Positions 36,794-45,769 of a stretch of DNA of 64,000 bases are shown here, in pieces. How positions within the stretch are numbered: the stretch's first letter is position 1; every line of letters begins with the position of its first letter. The notes beneath the pieces were generated by a model. It made no database searches, was not told where the DNA came from, and worked only from the letters and a program-made list of their open reading frames with translations. A program made the translations under genes and the position numbers. The stretch spans positions 43,958 through 107,957 of the forward strand of contig NZ_JABBJF010000014.1 in NCBI RefSeq assembly GCF_014218705.1. The letters are read 5' to 3'. The DNA comes from Kluyvera sichuanensis. Its GTDB lineage: Bacteria; Pseudomonadota; Gammaproteobacteria; Enterobacterales; Enterobacteriaceae.

Positions 36794-38446
36794 TTATTTG
36801 CTTCCCGTCGCACGTTTCAGCGCGATATGGGCGGTAATACGCAATCTTAATAATCGCCAGAACACCCACAGCAGCGTGGCGGCGGAAATGGCCGCTGTTA
36901 GCAGATACGTGTCATTGTAGGCGAGAATATTGGCCTCCAGCGTGGAGAGGTTTTGCAGCACGGTACTGGCCTGAACGTTCAAAAGCGCGCTATCGCCAAG
37001 CTGGCTCTGATACTGCTGGGCGTAAAGCTGTAGCCGCTCGTTAATCAGCGGATTGAGGGTGGTTATCTGGTCGGCAAGCTGGCTGGAGTGAAACTTCTCA
37101 CGCCAGGTCTGGAAGGTGCCGAGGATCGCTGAACCGAGCAGCCCGCCAATGTTCTGGCTCATGCCAAACAGCACCGAAAAACTCACCAGATTGCGCTGAT
37201 CGGCAATCACCCCGCCGATACCGGCGAGCATGGCGGGTGCGAGGAAGAAGGCGCTGCCAAAACCAAGCAGGAACTGGCTGAACATCAGCTGGTCCGGGCG
37301 CGTCAGGCTGGTGGACTGGCTGTCCAGCAGCGAGGCTATCATGATGAGCGTTAACGCCGTGGCGGTCGGCCAGTAGAGGCGGCGCGGGTTTAGCGTCAGG
37401 CAACTGGCGATAATCCCGCAGGTAATACCGGCAAAAATGGACCAGGCCAGCGTCGTCATCTGCTCGTTTTGCAGTCCTACATACTGAAGCCAGCCGATCA
37501 CGCCGGTGTTCTGCTCCGCCAGCACGATGCGGATCAGCACCATAATCAGCCCCAGGCGCAAAATACTGCCGCTGGAGAGCCAGCGAGTATTGAGCAGCGG
37601 GTTGGTGCGGTTATGTTCAAAGATAATGGCGGACACAATCAGCACCACCGCCGCTGCCAGCGACCAGCCTATCCATGGCGCTTCAAACCACCAGTCCAGA
37701 CGGCCCAGCGACAGCACGGCGCAAATCAGTGCCATGCCGGGAGCCAGTAGAATAAAGGTAATAAAATCTTTCTTCTCGAATACTTTTTTGCGATCGCTCG
37801 GCGGCAGCTTGAGGGCGATAACGCAGGCCAGCGATACCAGCGCTAACCCCAGCTCGAAGAAATAAAGCCCGCGCCATTCATCGATTTGCAGCAATTCAGT
37901 GGAGAACAGGCGGGCGATGGGGATCGCCAACGACGAGCCGGTAATCCCAATGGTCAACGCCTTCAGGCGGTGTTTCGCCGGCCAGGCCTGCACCTGATAA
38001 TAGATCCCGAGCGAACTGAGCGCTGCGGCCACCATGCCGTGGGCGGCGCGCACCATCAGCGCCGAACTGAGGTCATTGACGAACAGGTGGAAGAAGGTGA
38101 CCAGCACGTAGAGCACCAGAAAGCCTTCTGTAAACGCCCGCAGGCCAAACTGCTGACGGAATTTCACCAACAGTAGATTAATCGAGACGTTGGTCATGAC
38201 GTACACGGCAGGCAGCCAGGCAATCTCCGTCGACCAGGCGGCAAACGAACCCTGTAGGTTTTGTAGATTGGCGGTCACCACCGCGTTGCCTAGCGCGCCG
38301 GTGAGGCAGACCAGCAGGCCGACGATGCCGTAGGCCACCCGTTTCGGTGCGCTGTGAATAGGCGTTGATGGTGAGCCGAGGATCGCCGGTTTTTCGTGGG
38401 GTGCCCAGTCGTGCGGGGCATAGGGGTCACGACGCGGTGGAGCCAT
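36794..38446 (-). CDS. MFS drug/metabolite exporter, DHA2 (EmrB-like) 14-TM
   Basis: A 550-aa proton antiporter with about 14 predicted helices, starting MAPPRRDPYAPHDW with a cytosolic N-tail, then VAYGIVGLLVCLTGALGNAVV as TM1. Its large size and a HlyD adaptor and NodT channel next to it mark a tripartite EmrAB-TolC-like exporter. MarR stop and this start overlap as TAATG. Substrate unknown; the O-methyltransferase at the operon end suggests a phenolic. E. coli EmrB is about 512 aa, so this belongs to the longer subgroup. Confidence 0.85.
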   Translation of the reverse strand: MAPPRRDPYAPHDWAPHEKPAILGSPSTPIHSAPKRVAYGIVGLLVCLTGALGNAVVTANLQNLQGSFAAWSTEIAWLPAVYVMTNVSINLLLVKFRQQFGLRAFTEGFLVLYVLVTFFHLFVNDLSSALMVRAAHGMVAAALSSLGIYYQVQAWPAKHRLKALTIGITGSSLAIPIARLFSTELLQIDEWRGLYFFELGLALVSLACVIALKLPPSDRKKVFEKKDFITFILLAPGMALICAVLSLGRLDWWFEAPWIGWSLAAAVVLIVSAIIFEHNRTNPLLNTRWLSSGSILRLGLIMVLIRIVLAEQNTGVIGWLQYVGLQNEQMTTLAWSIFAGITCGIIASCLTLNPRRLYWPTATALTLIMIASLLDSQSTSLTRPDQLMFSQFLLGFGSAFFLAPAMLAGIGGVIADQRNLVSFSVLFGMSQNIGGLLGSAILGTFQTWREKFHSSQLADQITTLNPLINERLQLYAQQYQSQLGDSALLNVQASTVLQNLSTLEANILAYNDTYLLTAAISAATLLWVFWRLLRLRITAHIALKRATGSK

Positions 38447-38877
38447 TATTTCTTCTCCACTTCGCGCAGCAGCCGGATCAGTACGTTGCGGGTTATCTCT
38501 TGTTCTTCCGGGGTAATCACCGTCAGAATTTCTTCACGTAGTTCATCCGCCACGGCTTTCACCTGATGATAAAGCTCAAGTCCTTTTGGCGTGGCGACCA
38601 GCAGCCGTTTACGTTTATCGCGATCGGTCATCACTCGCTCGACCAGCCTGGCCTCGACCAGTTTGTTAATCAGCGGCACCACGGTGGCGCTTTCCACGCC
38701 CAACTCCTGAGCCAGCTCAGCTTGCGATAGCGGCTGTTCGTTGCGCGCAATGCTGGCCACGGCGACCCATGTGGCCTGACTCATACCCAGATCTTTCAGC
38801 CGACGGTTTACCGCCAGCCGCCAGTGGTGGGCGGTGAGATAGAGGAGATGAGAAAAATTAAGCTGACGGTTATCCAT
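38446..38877 (-). CDS. MarR-family repressor of the efflux operon
   Basis: A 143-aa winged-helix repressor: WRLAVNRRLKDLGMSQATWVAVASIARNEQPLSQAELAQELGVESATVVPLINKLVEARLVERVMTDRDKRKRLLVAT covers the DNA-binding domain including the wing DRDKRKR. Start ATG 38877 is favoured; an ATG at 38898 lies inside the operator palindrome. First gene of the operon marR-MFS-adaptor-channel-methyltransferase, so autoregulated control by a phenolic ligand is the likely logic. Confidence 0.9.
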   Translation of the reverse strand: MDNRQLNFSHLLYLTAHHWRLAVNRRLKDLGMSQATWVAVASIARNEQPLSQAELAQELGVESATVVPLINKLVEARLVERVMTDRDKRKRLLVATPKGLELYHQVKAVADELREEILTVITPEEQEITRNVLIRLLREVEKK

Positions 38878-38890
38878 TGGCGATCTGTTC

Positions 38891-38916
38891 AGAATCATTA
38901 GAGCTCTAATGATTCT
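38891..38916. promoter_or_regulatory. Perfect 26-bp palindrome, predicted MarR operator
   Basis: Left half AGAATCATTAGAG and right half CTCTAATGATTCT are exact complements with no spacer, 14-39 bp upstream of the marR start. A typical MarR-dimer operator located over the promoter; the inferred regulator is the adjacent MarR. Confidence 0.8.
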
Positions 38917-39002
38917 ACGTTCGCCGAAAACCATAATTCAAGTGAATGTGAAAAATAAATGTTATCGGAAGGTGATTGTTTGTTTGCTATGTGAGTGTTT
39001 CT

Positions 39003-39073
39003 GTAGCCCGGCCAAGCGAAGCGCCGTCGGGAAAACACCCGGAGTCGGCGTTAACACGCCTCGTCCGGGCTAC
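39003..39073. repeat. REP/BIME pair
   Basis: GTAGCCCGGCCAAGCGAAGC... (39003-39031) and ...CGCCTCGTCCGGGCTAC (39038-39073), inverted, between marR and the MHS transporter gene. Confidence 0.8.
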
Positions 39074-39076
39074 GGG

Positions 39077-40399
39077 TTAAATCTGACTGGTTTGCGCGTT
39101 TACCGAAGCCGCGTGATTTTTCCGACGACTGGCAAAGAAAATCGCCGTCAGAGAAATTGCCACCGTCGTTGCCAGATACCAGGCAACGGGAACCCAATCG
39201 CCGTTGTATTTTGCCAGCAGACCGGTCGCAATCAGCGGCGCGGTGCCGCCTGCCAGCGCAGCGCCAATTTGATAGCCCAGCGTGATACCGGTATAGCGTA
39301 CGTTGGCGCTAAAGATTTCCGAACACAGCGTACCCAGCACGGCGGTAATCGGTGACCATAAAATCCCGAAGGTGATCACGGTGGCGAGGGTGATCCCCCA
39401 GGTGGTGCCGGTGTTGAGCAGCAGGAACCACGGCACGATAAACAGACCCAGCAGCACGACGCTAATCGCGTACATCCGCTGACGGCCAATCTTATCGGAG
39501 AGCAGGCCCATCAATGGGATCATCACTGTCGAAACCAGTGCGCCGAGCGTTACGGCTTCCAGCACCTGTGACTTCTGGTAGGTCAGGGTAGTGGTGGCGT
39601 AACTCACGACGAAGGTGGAGAAGATATAGAACGGTGCAGTTTCTACCACCTTCAGACCCGCTGCGATAATCACTTCGCGCCAGTGATTGGTCAGCGTTTC
39701 GCGCAGCGGCGCTTTAGCGACTTTACCCGACTCTTTCACCTTCTTGAATTCCGGCGTTTCGTCGATATCTTTACGGATCCACAGGCCAACCAGCACCAGT
39801 GCTGCGCTCATCAAAAACGGAATGCGCCAGCCCCAGGAGAGGAACTGTTCTTCGCTGAACAGGGTCATCAGCGAGACGATAAAGGTCGCCATCAGCATCC
39901 CAATTGTCACGCCTGCCTGCGGAATACTGCCGAAGAAGCCTTTACGTTTTTCCGGCGCGTATTCATAGGCCAGCAGCAGCGCGCCCCCCCATTCACCGCC
40001 GATACCAATCCCCTGAATAATACGCATCAGAATGAGTAAAATCGGTGCCCAGATGCCAATCATGTCATAGGTCGGCAGCAGGCCAATCATCACGGTTGCA
40101 CTCCCCATCAGCGACAGGGTTAACACCAGCGTCTTTTTACGACCGATACGGTCGCCAATGTGAGCAAAGATCACGCCGCCAATCGGGCGGATAAAGAAAG
40201 TGAGCGAGAAGGAGAGGTAGGAGAGAATCAGGCCGATGACCGGGTCAACCATCGGGAAAAAGATTTTATTGAACACCAGTGCGGCTGCTGTTCCGTATAA
40301 AAAATAGTCAAACCATTCAATGGAACTGCCGGTCAGGCTCGCAATCAGGACCCTCTTATTCTTTTTCAGGATCGTGGTGCTACTTTCTTGTATTGTCAT
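39077..40399 (-). CDS. MFS transporter, MHS (metabolite:H+ symporter) family
   Basis: A 440-aa, 12-helix symporter: SLTGSSIEWFDYFLYGTAAALVF, PIGGVIFAHIGDRIGRKKTLVLTL, RIIQGIGIGGEWGGALLLAYEYAP, GLLSDKIGRQRMY. This is the ProP/ShiA/KgtP family, which imports osmolytes, shikimate, dicarboxylates or aromatic acids. Start MTIQESS at 40399 (the upstream ATG at 40441 lacks homology). Divergent from ydcF. Its subfamily includes shikimate permease, so a link to the hydroaromatic genes is possible but unproven. Confidence 0.85.
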   Translation of the reverse strand: MTIQESSTTILKKNKRVLIASLTGSSIEWFDYFLYGTAAALVFNKIFFPMVDPVIGLILSYLSFSLTFFIRPIGGVIFAHIGDRIGRKKTLVLTLSLMGSATVMIGLLPTYDMIGIWAPILLILMRIIQGIGIGGEWGGALLLAYEYAPEKRKGFFGSIPQAGVTIGMLMATFIVSLMTLFSEEQFLSWGWRIPFLMSAALVLVGLWIRKDIDETPEFKKVKESGKVAKAPLRETLTNHWREVIIAAGLKVVETAPFYIFSTFVVSYATTTLTYQKSQVLEAVTLGALVSTVMIPLMGLLSDKIGRQRMYAISVVLLGLFIVPWFLLLNTGTTWGITLATVITFGILWSPITAVLGTLCSEIFSANVRYTGITLGYQIGAALAGGTAPLIATGLLAKYNGDWVPVAWYLATTVAISLTAIFFASRRKNHAASVNAQTSQI

Positions 40400-40432
40400 G
40401 AAGAATAACTCCCGCCACATTGGGTTAAAATC

Positions 40433-40654
40433 AGGTGTCACCTTTTTTGTTTGAATGGTGCAACCTGGATTGTGAAAAAGGTTGTGTGTTTGTTAAGCAA
40501 CTTAGATATGAGTGTTATCTTTGGCAAGCGTGTTATTGAAATTTGCGAGCAAAAATGAGAACCATTTCTGTTCGTTTTAACTTTAAGTTTGTTATTTAGT
40601 AGATTTAAATGCTAAAAAATATCTTTTAAATGGCGTTTTATTCAGGTGCAACCC
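40433..40654. promoter_or_regulatory. Three GGTGYMACC motifs in the MHS-ydcF gap
   Basis: AGGTGTCACCT (40433-40443), TGGTGCAACCT (40456-40466) and AGGTGCAACCC (40644-40654) are three near-palindromic copies in the 328-bp divergent promoter. They could be operator sites of an unidentified regulator. The remainder of the gap is AT-rich and shows nothing. Confidence 0.45.
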
Positions 40655-40727
40655 TGTTGTTTTTAGACGTTTCTGGTTATTTCAGGATTGTTACAAAATG
40701 GTAGAAATGAAGGGAGTAGAGCAGGTG

Positions 40728-41522
40728 ATGAACGTGTCAAACTTACCACAGGAAACGCTGAACGCTGCCAACGTGCTGGGGCGTTGGCTGGCGCAAAATG
40801 ATTTTGCTGCGCCGCCGCAGGCTTCACAAACGCAGTGGGTGGTCATGGCGGGGAATGCCGTGATGCCAACCATTGAGGCGGCCTGTCACTTGGTGAGCGA
40901 ACACGGTGGTTCGCTATTGATAAGCGGCGGCATTGGTCATTCGACAAATTTCCTCTACGAGGCCATTGCCCAGCACCCGCGCTATCAAAGCATTAGCTGC
41001 GATGGCGAAGCCGAGGCGACGCTGCTGGCGGAGATTGCCCACCGTTTCTGGCAGATCCCGCGGGAGCGCATTGTGGTAGAAGACCAGTCTAGCAACTGCG
41101 GTGAGAACGCCTGGTTTACCCGCCGGGTGATGAACGAAAGGGGCATTCGTCCCGATACGGTGACGGTGGTGCAGGACCCCACCATGCAGCGCCGCACGAT
41201 GGCGACTTTTACCCGCGTCTGGCAGAGCGTGGACAACGCGCCGCGCTGGCTCAGCTATCCAGGATACGTACCGGAACTGGTCAATACACCGGACGGTGTT
41301 AGCTATCGTCAACCGGCGGTTGGGCTGTGGCCGGTATCGCGCTATTTGTCGTTGCTGCTCGGTGAAGTGCCTCGTCTGCGTGATGATGCTCAGGGTTATG
41401 GGCCGCGCGGGAAAGACTTTATTGCTCACGTCGATATCCCCGCTGAAGTCGAAGCCGCCTGGCAGCACCTTTCAGCCGATCCGCAGCTTCAGCAGATCTT
41501 AGCTAGCCGAACGATGGCTTGA
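40728..41522 (+). CDS. ydcF: YdcF, DUF218 family protein
   Basis: A 264-aa protein of the DUF218/YdcF fold, which binds S-adenosylmethionine in E. coli. Markers: AGNAVMPTIEAACHL, LLISGGIGHSTNFLYEAIAQHP, EDQSSNCGENAWF, VVQDPTMQRRTMATF, YGPRGKDFIAHVD. Start MNVSNLP at 40728, with an AGGGAG element upstream. Syntenic with E. coli (hrpA-ydcF-aldA), although here an efflux and transporter block intervenes. Function unknown. Confidence 0.9.
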   Translation: MNVSNLPQETLNAANVLGRWLAQNDFAAPPQASQTQWVVMAGNAVMPTIEAACHLVSEHGGSLLISGGIGHSTNFLYEAIAQHPRYQSISCDGEAEATLLAEIAHRFWQIPRERIVVEDQSSNCGENAWFTRRVMNERGIRPDTVTVVQDPTMQRRTMATFTRVWQSVDNAPRWLSYPGYVPELVNTPDGVSYRQPAVGLWPVSRYLSLLLGEVPRLRDDAQGYGPRGKDFIAHVDIPAEVEAAWQHLSADPQLQQILASRTMA

Positions 41523-41550
41523 CGCTAATCCGGCCGCCGTCCCGGCCGGG

Positions 41551-42078
41551 CTAGCGGAAACTCCACTGCACGCTGACTACAAATATCGACGGCAGAATAA
41601 TGCCGCTTTCAATACCGAAGTAGTCGGTAAAGTTGTACTGCAGCCCGTGGTAGATATACGGTGAGAAGCCCACGCCGGTGATTTTTTTCGCCGTGTGGTA
41701 GGTGCCGGAGTCGCCGCAGTGGCTGAAGGCATCAAAAAAGAACTCGCCCGTATAGGCGTATACGCCTTTAAAGGTCCAGCCCTTATTCTGGCCACTGCCC
41801 TGCAGCCAGTCGCGACGCACGCCGAGCGACAGGCAGCGGTCAGCAAAGCTGTTCTTCATTGTGCCGACCAGCAGACTGTATTTTGAATCTTCAGAGAACT
41901 TACGTTCGATGGAGAAAAAGTCGTTATTGAATTTTTCGTTATATTGACCGTGGTTGCCGCTCATATGGTAGACAAAGGAGCCGGTATTAACGGAGTAGAG
42001 ATTTATCTCATCTGCAAAGCTGGAGGCGGCCGGCAGCAGTGCCGACGCAAATGCCAGCACGCTGGGTATTTTACGCAT
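41551..42078 (-). CDS. Small exported beta-barrel-like protein
   Basis: A 175-aa protein with signal peptide (AASSFA about residue 22). Mature sequence has alternating strands (INLYSVNTGSFVYHMSG, DFFSIERKFSEDSKYSLLVGTMKNSF, IYHGLQYNFTDYFGIESGIIL) and ends in FVVSVQWSFR, near the aromatic C-terminus of an outer-membrane barrel. It resembles PagP-like/lipid-modifying small barrels in outline only. Two cysteines. I cannot name it. Confidence 0.6.
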   Translation of the reverse strand: MRKIPSVLAFASALLPAASSFADEINLYSVNTGSFVYHMSGNHGQYNEKFNNDFFSIERKFSEDSKYSLLVGTMKNSFADRCLSLGVRRDWLQGSGQNKGWTFKGVYAYTGEFFFDAFSHCGDSGTYHTAKKITGVGFSPYIYHGLQYNFTDYFGIESGIILPSIFVVSVQWSFR

Positions 42079-42253
42079 TTTAAAACTCAGTAAAGCCAGA
42101 AAGAAAAAACATTGCGCTACATGATAGGTCTTTCGCGATAAACCTCGGCTAAACCAGTGCAGAATCTTGCGGAAAATTAGCGCGCTATCTTTTCGCGCGG
42201 CTTCACAGAAACAGACATAATCGGTTGGAAAAGTTGCCAGAGTGTATATGTAT

Positions 42254-42276
42254 TTAACAATATTTTTACTTGTTAA
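42254..42276. promoter_or_regulatory. Inverted repeat TTAACAA...TTGTTAA before aldA
   Basis: Perfect 7-bp arms (42254-42260 and 42270-42276) with 9 AT-rich bases between, 27 bp before the aldA start. In E. coli aldA is under CRP and ArcA; this may be an ArcA-like or LacI-like site. Binding protein not known. Confidence 0.4.
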
Positions 42277-42302
42277 TGACCTAACACAGACAGGAGCAGC
42301 TC

Positions 42303-43748
42303 ATGACGTCACCCGTACAACACCCGATGTATATCGATGGTCAGTTCGTCAGCTGGCAGGGCGATAGCTGGATTGATGTGATTAACCCGGCAACCGAAGC
42401 GTGTCTTTCCCGTATTCCTGATGGTGATGCCGAGCACGCGAAGCAAGCAATTGATGCCGCTGAGCGCGCGCAGCCAGCCTGGGAAGCGCTGCCAGCGATT
42501 GAACGTGCCGGATGGCTGCGTAAAATTGCCGCAGGCATTCGCGAACGCGCGGCGGAGATTAGCCAGATGATTGTTGCCGAAGGTGGCAAAATTCAACAGC
42601 TGGCCGAGGTTGAGGTGGGTTTCACCGCTGACTATATCGAATACATGGCCGAGTGGGCGCGTCGTTACGAAGGGGAAATCCTGCAAAGCGATCGCCCCGG
42701 TGAAAATATCTTTGTCTTTAAACGTGCGCTGGGGGTGACCACCGGGATTCTGCCGTGGAACTTCCCGTTCTTCCTGATTGCCCGCAAGATGGCACCCGCA
42801 CTGATTACCGGTAATACCATCGTTATCAAACCAAGCGAGTTTACGCCGAATAACGCCATCGCCTTTGCTGAAATTGTTCATAAAATTGGCCTGCCGAAAG
42901 GCGTTTTCAACCTGGTGCTGGGGCGCGGGGAAACCGTGGGCCAGGAGTTGGCGGGTAACCCGAAGGTGGCGATGGTCAGCATGACCGGCAGCGTGGCCGC
43001 GGGTGAGAAAATCATGGCGGCGGCGGCAAAAAATATCACCAAAGTGGGACTTGAACTGGGCGGCAAAGCTCCGGCGATTGTGCTGGATGATGCCGATCTT
43101 GAGCTGGCGGTGAAAGCGATTGTCGACTCGCGCGTGATTAACACCGGGCAGGTGTGTAACTGCGCCGAGCGCGTCTATGTGCAGAAAGGGATTTACGATA
43201 GCTTCGTCAATAAACTGGGTGAAGCGATGAAGGCCGTGGCCTTTGGCGACCCGGCAAAACGCAACGATATTGCGATGGGGCCGTTGATTAACGCCGCCGC
43301 GCTGGAGCGCGTAGAGCAGAAAGTGGCGAAAGCCGTCGCTCAGGGCGCGAAGGTGGTGTTAGGTGGTAAAGCGGTAGACGGTGCCGGTTATTTCTACCCA
43401 CCAACGCTGCTGCTGGATGTGCGCCAGGAGATGAGCATCATGCACGAAGAGACCTTCGGCCCGGTGCTGCCGGTAGTGATGTTCGATACGTTGGATGAGG
43501 CGCTGAAAATGGCGAACGACAGCGATTACGGCCTGACCTCATCGGTCTATACTCGCGACCTCAACCAGGCGATGAAAGCCGTGCGCGGCCTCAAGTTTGG
43601 CGAAACCTATATCAACCGCGAGAACTTTGAAGCGATGCAGGGTTTCCATGCGGGCTGGCGTAAGTCCGGCATCGGCGGGGCGGACGGCAAGCATGGGCTG
43701 AATGAATACCTGCAAACGCAGATGGTCTATTTGCAAACGCAGGGCTAA
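42303..43748 (+). CDS. aldA: Lactaldehyde/glycolaldehyde dehydrogenase
   Basis: A 481-aa NAD-dependent aldehyde dehydrogenase oxidising L-lactaldehyde, glycolaldehyde and related aldehydes in fucose, rhamnose and glycol metabolism. ALDH motifs: GILPWNFPFFLIARK, LELGGKAPAIVLDDADLE (catalytic Glu), INTGQVCNCAERVYVQ (nucleophile Cys), HEETFGPVLPV. Almost the same as E. coli AldA, with a few extra C-terminal residues. GACAGGAGCAGCTC provides the SD. Convergent and overlapping (137 bp) with the hydrolase on the minus strand. Confidence 0.97.
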   Translation: MTSPVQHPMYIDGQFVSWQGDSWIDVINPATEACLSRIPDGDAEHAKQAIDAAERAQPAWEALPAIERAGWLRKIAAGIRERAAEISQMIVAEGGKIQQLAEVEVGFTADYIEYMAEWARRYEGEILQSDRPGENIFVFKRALGVTTGILPWNFPFFLIARKMAPALITGNTIVIKPSEFTPNNAIAFAEIVHKIGLPKGVFNLVLGRGETVGQELAGNPKVAMVSMTGSVAAGEKIMAAAAKNITKVGLELGGKAPAIVLDDADLELAVKAIVDSRVINTGQVCNCAERVYVQKGIYDSFVNKLGEAMKAVAFGDPAKRNDIAMGPLINAAALERVEQKVAKAVAQGAKVVLGGKAVDGAGYFYPPTLLLDVRQEMSIMHEETFGPVLPVVMFDTLDEALKMANDSDYGLTSSVYTRDLNQAMKAVRGLKFGETYINRENFEAMQGFHAGWRKSGIGGADGKHGLNEYLQTQMVYLQTQG

Positions 43749-44679
43749 GTGCTATTCCCGGCGTCGCAATCCAGTTCATCATCAACCGTGGCCACACCGC
43801 GACCGGCAACCCCTCGGCGTCACGAATACCAAACCCGTGCCGCCCCTGTTCAAACAGATGCATCTCCACCGGCACCTGCTGCGCGTGCAGCGCATTAAAC
43901 AGCGCCAGGCTGTTTTCCACCTTCACCGCCGGATCGTCGACCGCATGCAACAAAAAGGTTGGCGGCACCTGGCGGTCGACGCGTTTTTCCAATGAGTAAT
44001 GCGCACGCTGGGTCGGGTCTGGCGTATCGCCAAGCAATGCACGGCGCGAACCAGGGTGGCCGAACCCCTCGTCCATGCTGATAACGGGATAGACCAGCGC
44101 CATAAAATCAGGGCGGGCAGAAAACTCATCAATCTCGTCCAGCGGCGGATAGGCCTTCTCCAGATAGCGCGTCCCCAGGCTTGCCGCCACGTGCCCGCCA
44201 GAGGAGAAACCGAGAACGCCGATTTTGTCAGGCGAAATCTGCCAGCGTGCGGCCTGGCTGCGGAGGGTTCGTATGGCGCGCTGAACGTCCGCCAGCGGGG
44301 CATTGGCACCCTCCTGGTGACCGTCTCCCGGCATGCGGTAGGTCATCACGAATAGCGTATAGCCTTGAGCGGTAAAGTCGGGGGCGAGCGCCGTGCCTTC
44401 TTTATCCAGCACCACGCGCTGATAGGAACCACCAGGCGTCACCAGAATCCCCACGCCGTTGGGATTGTCTGGCTGAAACACCGTTATTTGCGGTGCACGA
44501 ACGCCGGTGACCGCGCGATCCCACGCGCTGCTGCCGGTGTGGTCGCTTTCCAGCACCGGCGTTACGGTACTGGTGCTGGCACCCGGTGCATCGCCGCCGG
44601 GCCAGAGGGGGAAAGTGGTGGACGTGCGGGCTGCCTGGGCCATGCGTGTTAGTAATAGATCCTTGGGCGTTGCGTTCAT
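43612..44679 (-). CDS. Alpha/beta-hydrolase, BD-FAE type, with antisense C-terminal extension
   Basis: A 355-aa frame. Residues 1-310 are a standard esterase: TPGGSYQRVVLDKEG (oxyanion), VLGFSSGGHVAASL (nucleophile Ser), HAVDDPAVKVENSLALF (acid) and QGRHGFGIRD (His), ending WPRLMMNWI where its paralogue at 24983 also ends. Beyond this the frame runs 44 more codons through the 3' end of aldA (SPAFANRPSAF...), with no homology expected. The natural stop or intergenic region seems lost. Function is probably unaffected because the catalytic core is complete. Confidence 0.75.
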   Translation of the reverse strand: MNATPKDLLLTRMAQAARTSTTFPLWPGGDAPGASTSTVTPVLESDHTGSSAWDRAVTGVRAPQITVFQPDNPNGVGILVTPGGSYQRVVLDKEGTALAPDFTAQGYTLFVMTYRMPGDGHQEGANAPLADVQRAIRTLRSQAARWQISPDKIGVLGFSSGGHVAASLGTRYLEKAYPPLDEIDEFSARPDFMALVYPVISMDEGFGHPGSRRALLGDTPDPTQRAHYSLEKRVDRQVPPTFLLHAVDDPAVKVENSLALFNALHAQQVPVEMHLFEQGRHGFGIRDAEGLPVAVWPRLMMNWIATPGIALSPAFANRPSAFAGIHSAHACRPPRRCRTYASPHGNPASLQSSRG

Positions 44680-44710
44680 GGCATCCTCAATCGGTTTGAT
44701 GTCGCGCGGA

Positions 44711-45769
44711 TTATCTCTCCACGCGGGCTATTTTTGCCTCGTGTTCCAGTAGCCAGGCTTTACGGGCAATGCCGCCGCCGTAGCCGGTCATGCTGCCGTC
44801 TTTGCCAATCACCCGATGGCAGGGAATGACGATAGCAATACGATTCGCGCCGTTGGCCGCCGCAACGGCGCGGGCGGCGGTCGGTTGGTTGAGCGTTTCG
44901 GCCAGCGCCTGATAGTGGGTGGTTTCACCGCAGGGTAGCAAACACAATGCCTGCCAGACACGGCGTTGAAAGTCGCTGCCGGGCGTATCCAGCGCCAGGG
45001 TAAAGCGCTGACGCTGTCCGGCAAAATACTCGCTAATCTCTTTTTCAGCCTGTCGGGTATGATCATTTTGCCCGGCGATAATGCGGGCATTCAGCAGGCG
45101 CTGGATGTCGCTAAATTCGGTCTCCAGCATCCGGCGGTCGACAAACTCAAGTAGGCACACCCCACGTTCGCTGGCGCAGACGAACATCGGCCCAATCGGC
45201 GTGGTAAAGCGGTGAATCAACAGCGATTGCTGGACCGTTGCCGGAGAGTGGCCGGTGAGCTTTTTATAGGTATAGCCGAAGCCGCTAAGCGACTCGTAGC
45301 CGCTATCAAAAGCCACATCCGTGGCGCTGCGCCCGCTTTTCAACTCCTGCAGGGCAACGTTAACCCGCTGCATCCGCTGGAACGCCTGAAAGGTGATGCC
45401 GTGGTGGTGCAAAAACCAGCGTCGGACGCGCTCCGGGCTGAGGTGGTGTTCACGAAGCTGAGTATCGCTGACGCGCGCTTTCGGCGTTTGCCGCACCAGA
45501 GCCAGCGCCTGCTCGATAAAATCCGGTGCGCTGCAGGCGTTTTCGGTAGGGCGGCATACCTTGCAGGAGCGAAAGCCTGCGTCCAGCGCCGACTTGAAAT
45601 CACGGTAAAACTCCACGTTTTCACGCTTCGGTTTTCGTGCGCGGCACACCGAAATACAGAACACCCCGGTGGTTTTTACCCCGACGTAGAAAACGCCGGT
45701 ATACTCCGACGCCCGCGCTAGCAGTGCCTGGTACCAGGTGTCGCACTGGGCACTATCGGTGACTTTCAT
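44711..45769 (-). CDS. ada: Ada-like bifunctional DNA methyltransferase/regulator
   Basis: A 352-aa protein with Ada architecture: N-terminal zinc domain (VKTTGVFCISVCRARKPKREN, then FRSCKVCRP; four Cys, the first being the methyl acceptor), AraC-type HTH (RVNVALQELKSGRSATDVAFDSGYESLSGFGYTYKKLTGHSP), and C-terminal O6-alkylguanine transferase with IVIPCHRVIGKDGSMTGYGGG. It repairs methylated DNA and activates its own regulon. Residues differ widely from E. coli Ada but all motifs are present. Start MKVTDSA at 45769. Overlaps the upstream PEP-mutase-like gene by 17 bp. Confidence 0.9.
   Translation of the reverse strand: MKVTDSAQCDTWYQALLARASEYTGVFYVGVKTTGVFCISVCRARKPKRENVEFYRDFKSALDAGFRSCKVCRPTENACSAPDFIEQALALVRQTPKARVSDTQLREHHLSPERVRRWFLHHHGITFQAFQRMQRVNVALQELKSGRSATDVAFDSGYESLSGFGYTYKKLTGHSPATVQQSLLIHRFTTPIGPMFVCASERGVCLLEFVDRRMLETEFSDIQRLLNARIIAGQNDHTRQAEKEISEYFAGQRQRFTLALDTPGSDFQRRVWQALCLLPCGETTHYQALAETLNQPTAARAVAAANGANRIAIVIPCHRVIGKDGSMTGYGGGIARKAWLLEHEAKIARVER

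Noticed and set aside
41541..41554. REP-like CCCGGCCGGGCTAG between ydcF and the beta-barrel gene
   Set aside because: Too degenerate and short to list as a separate REP element.
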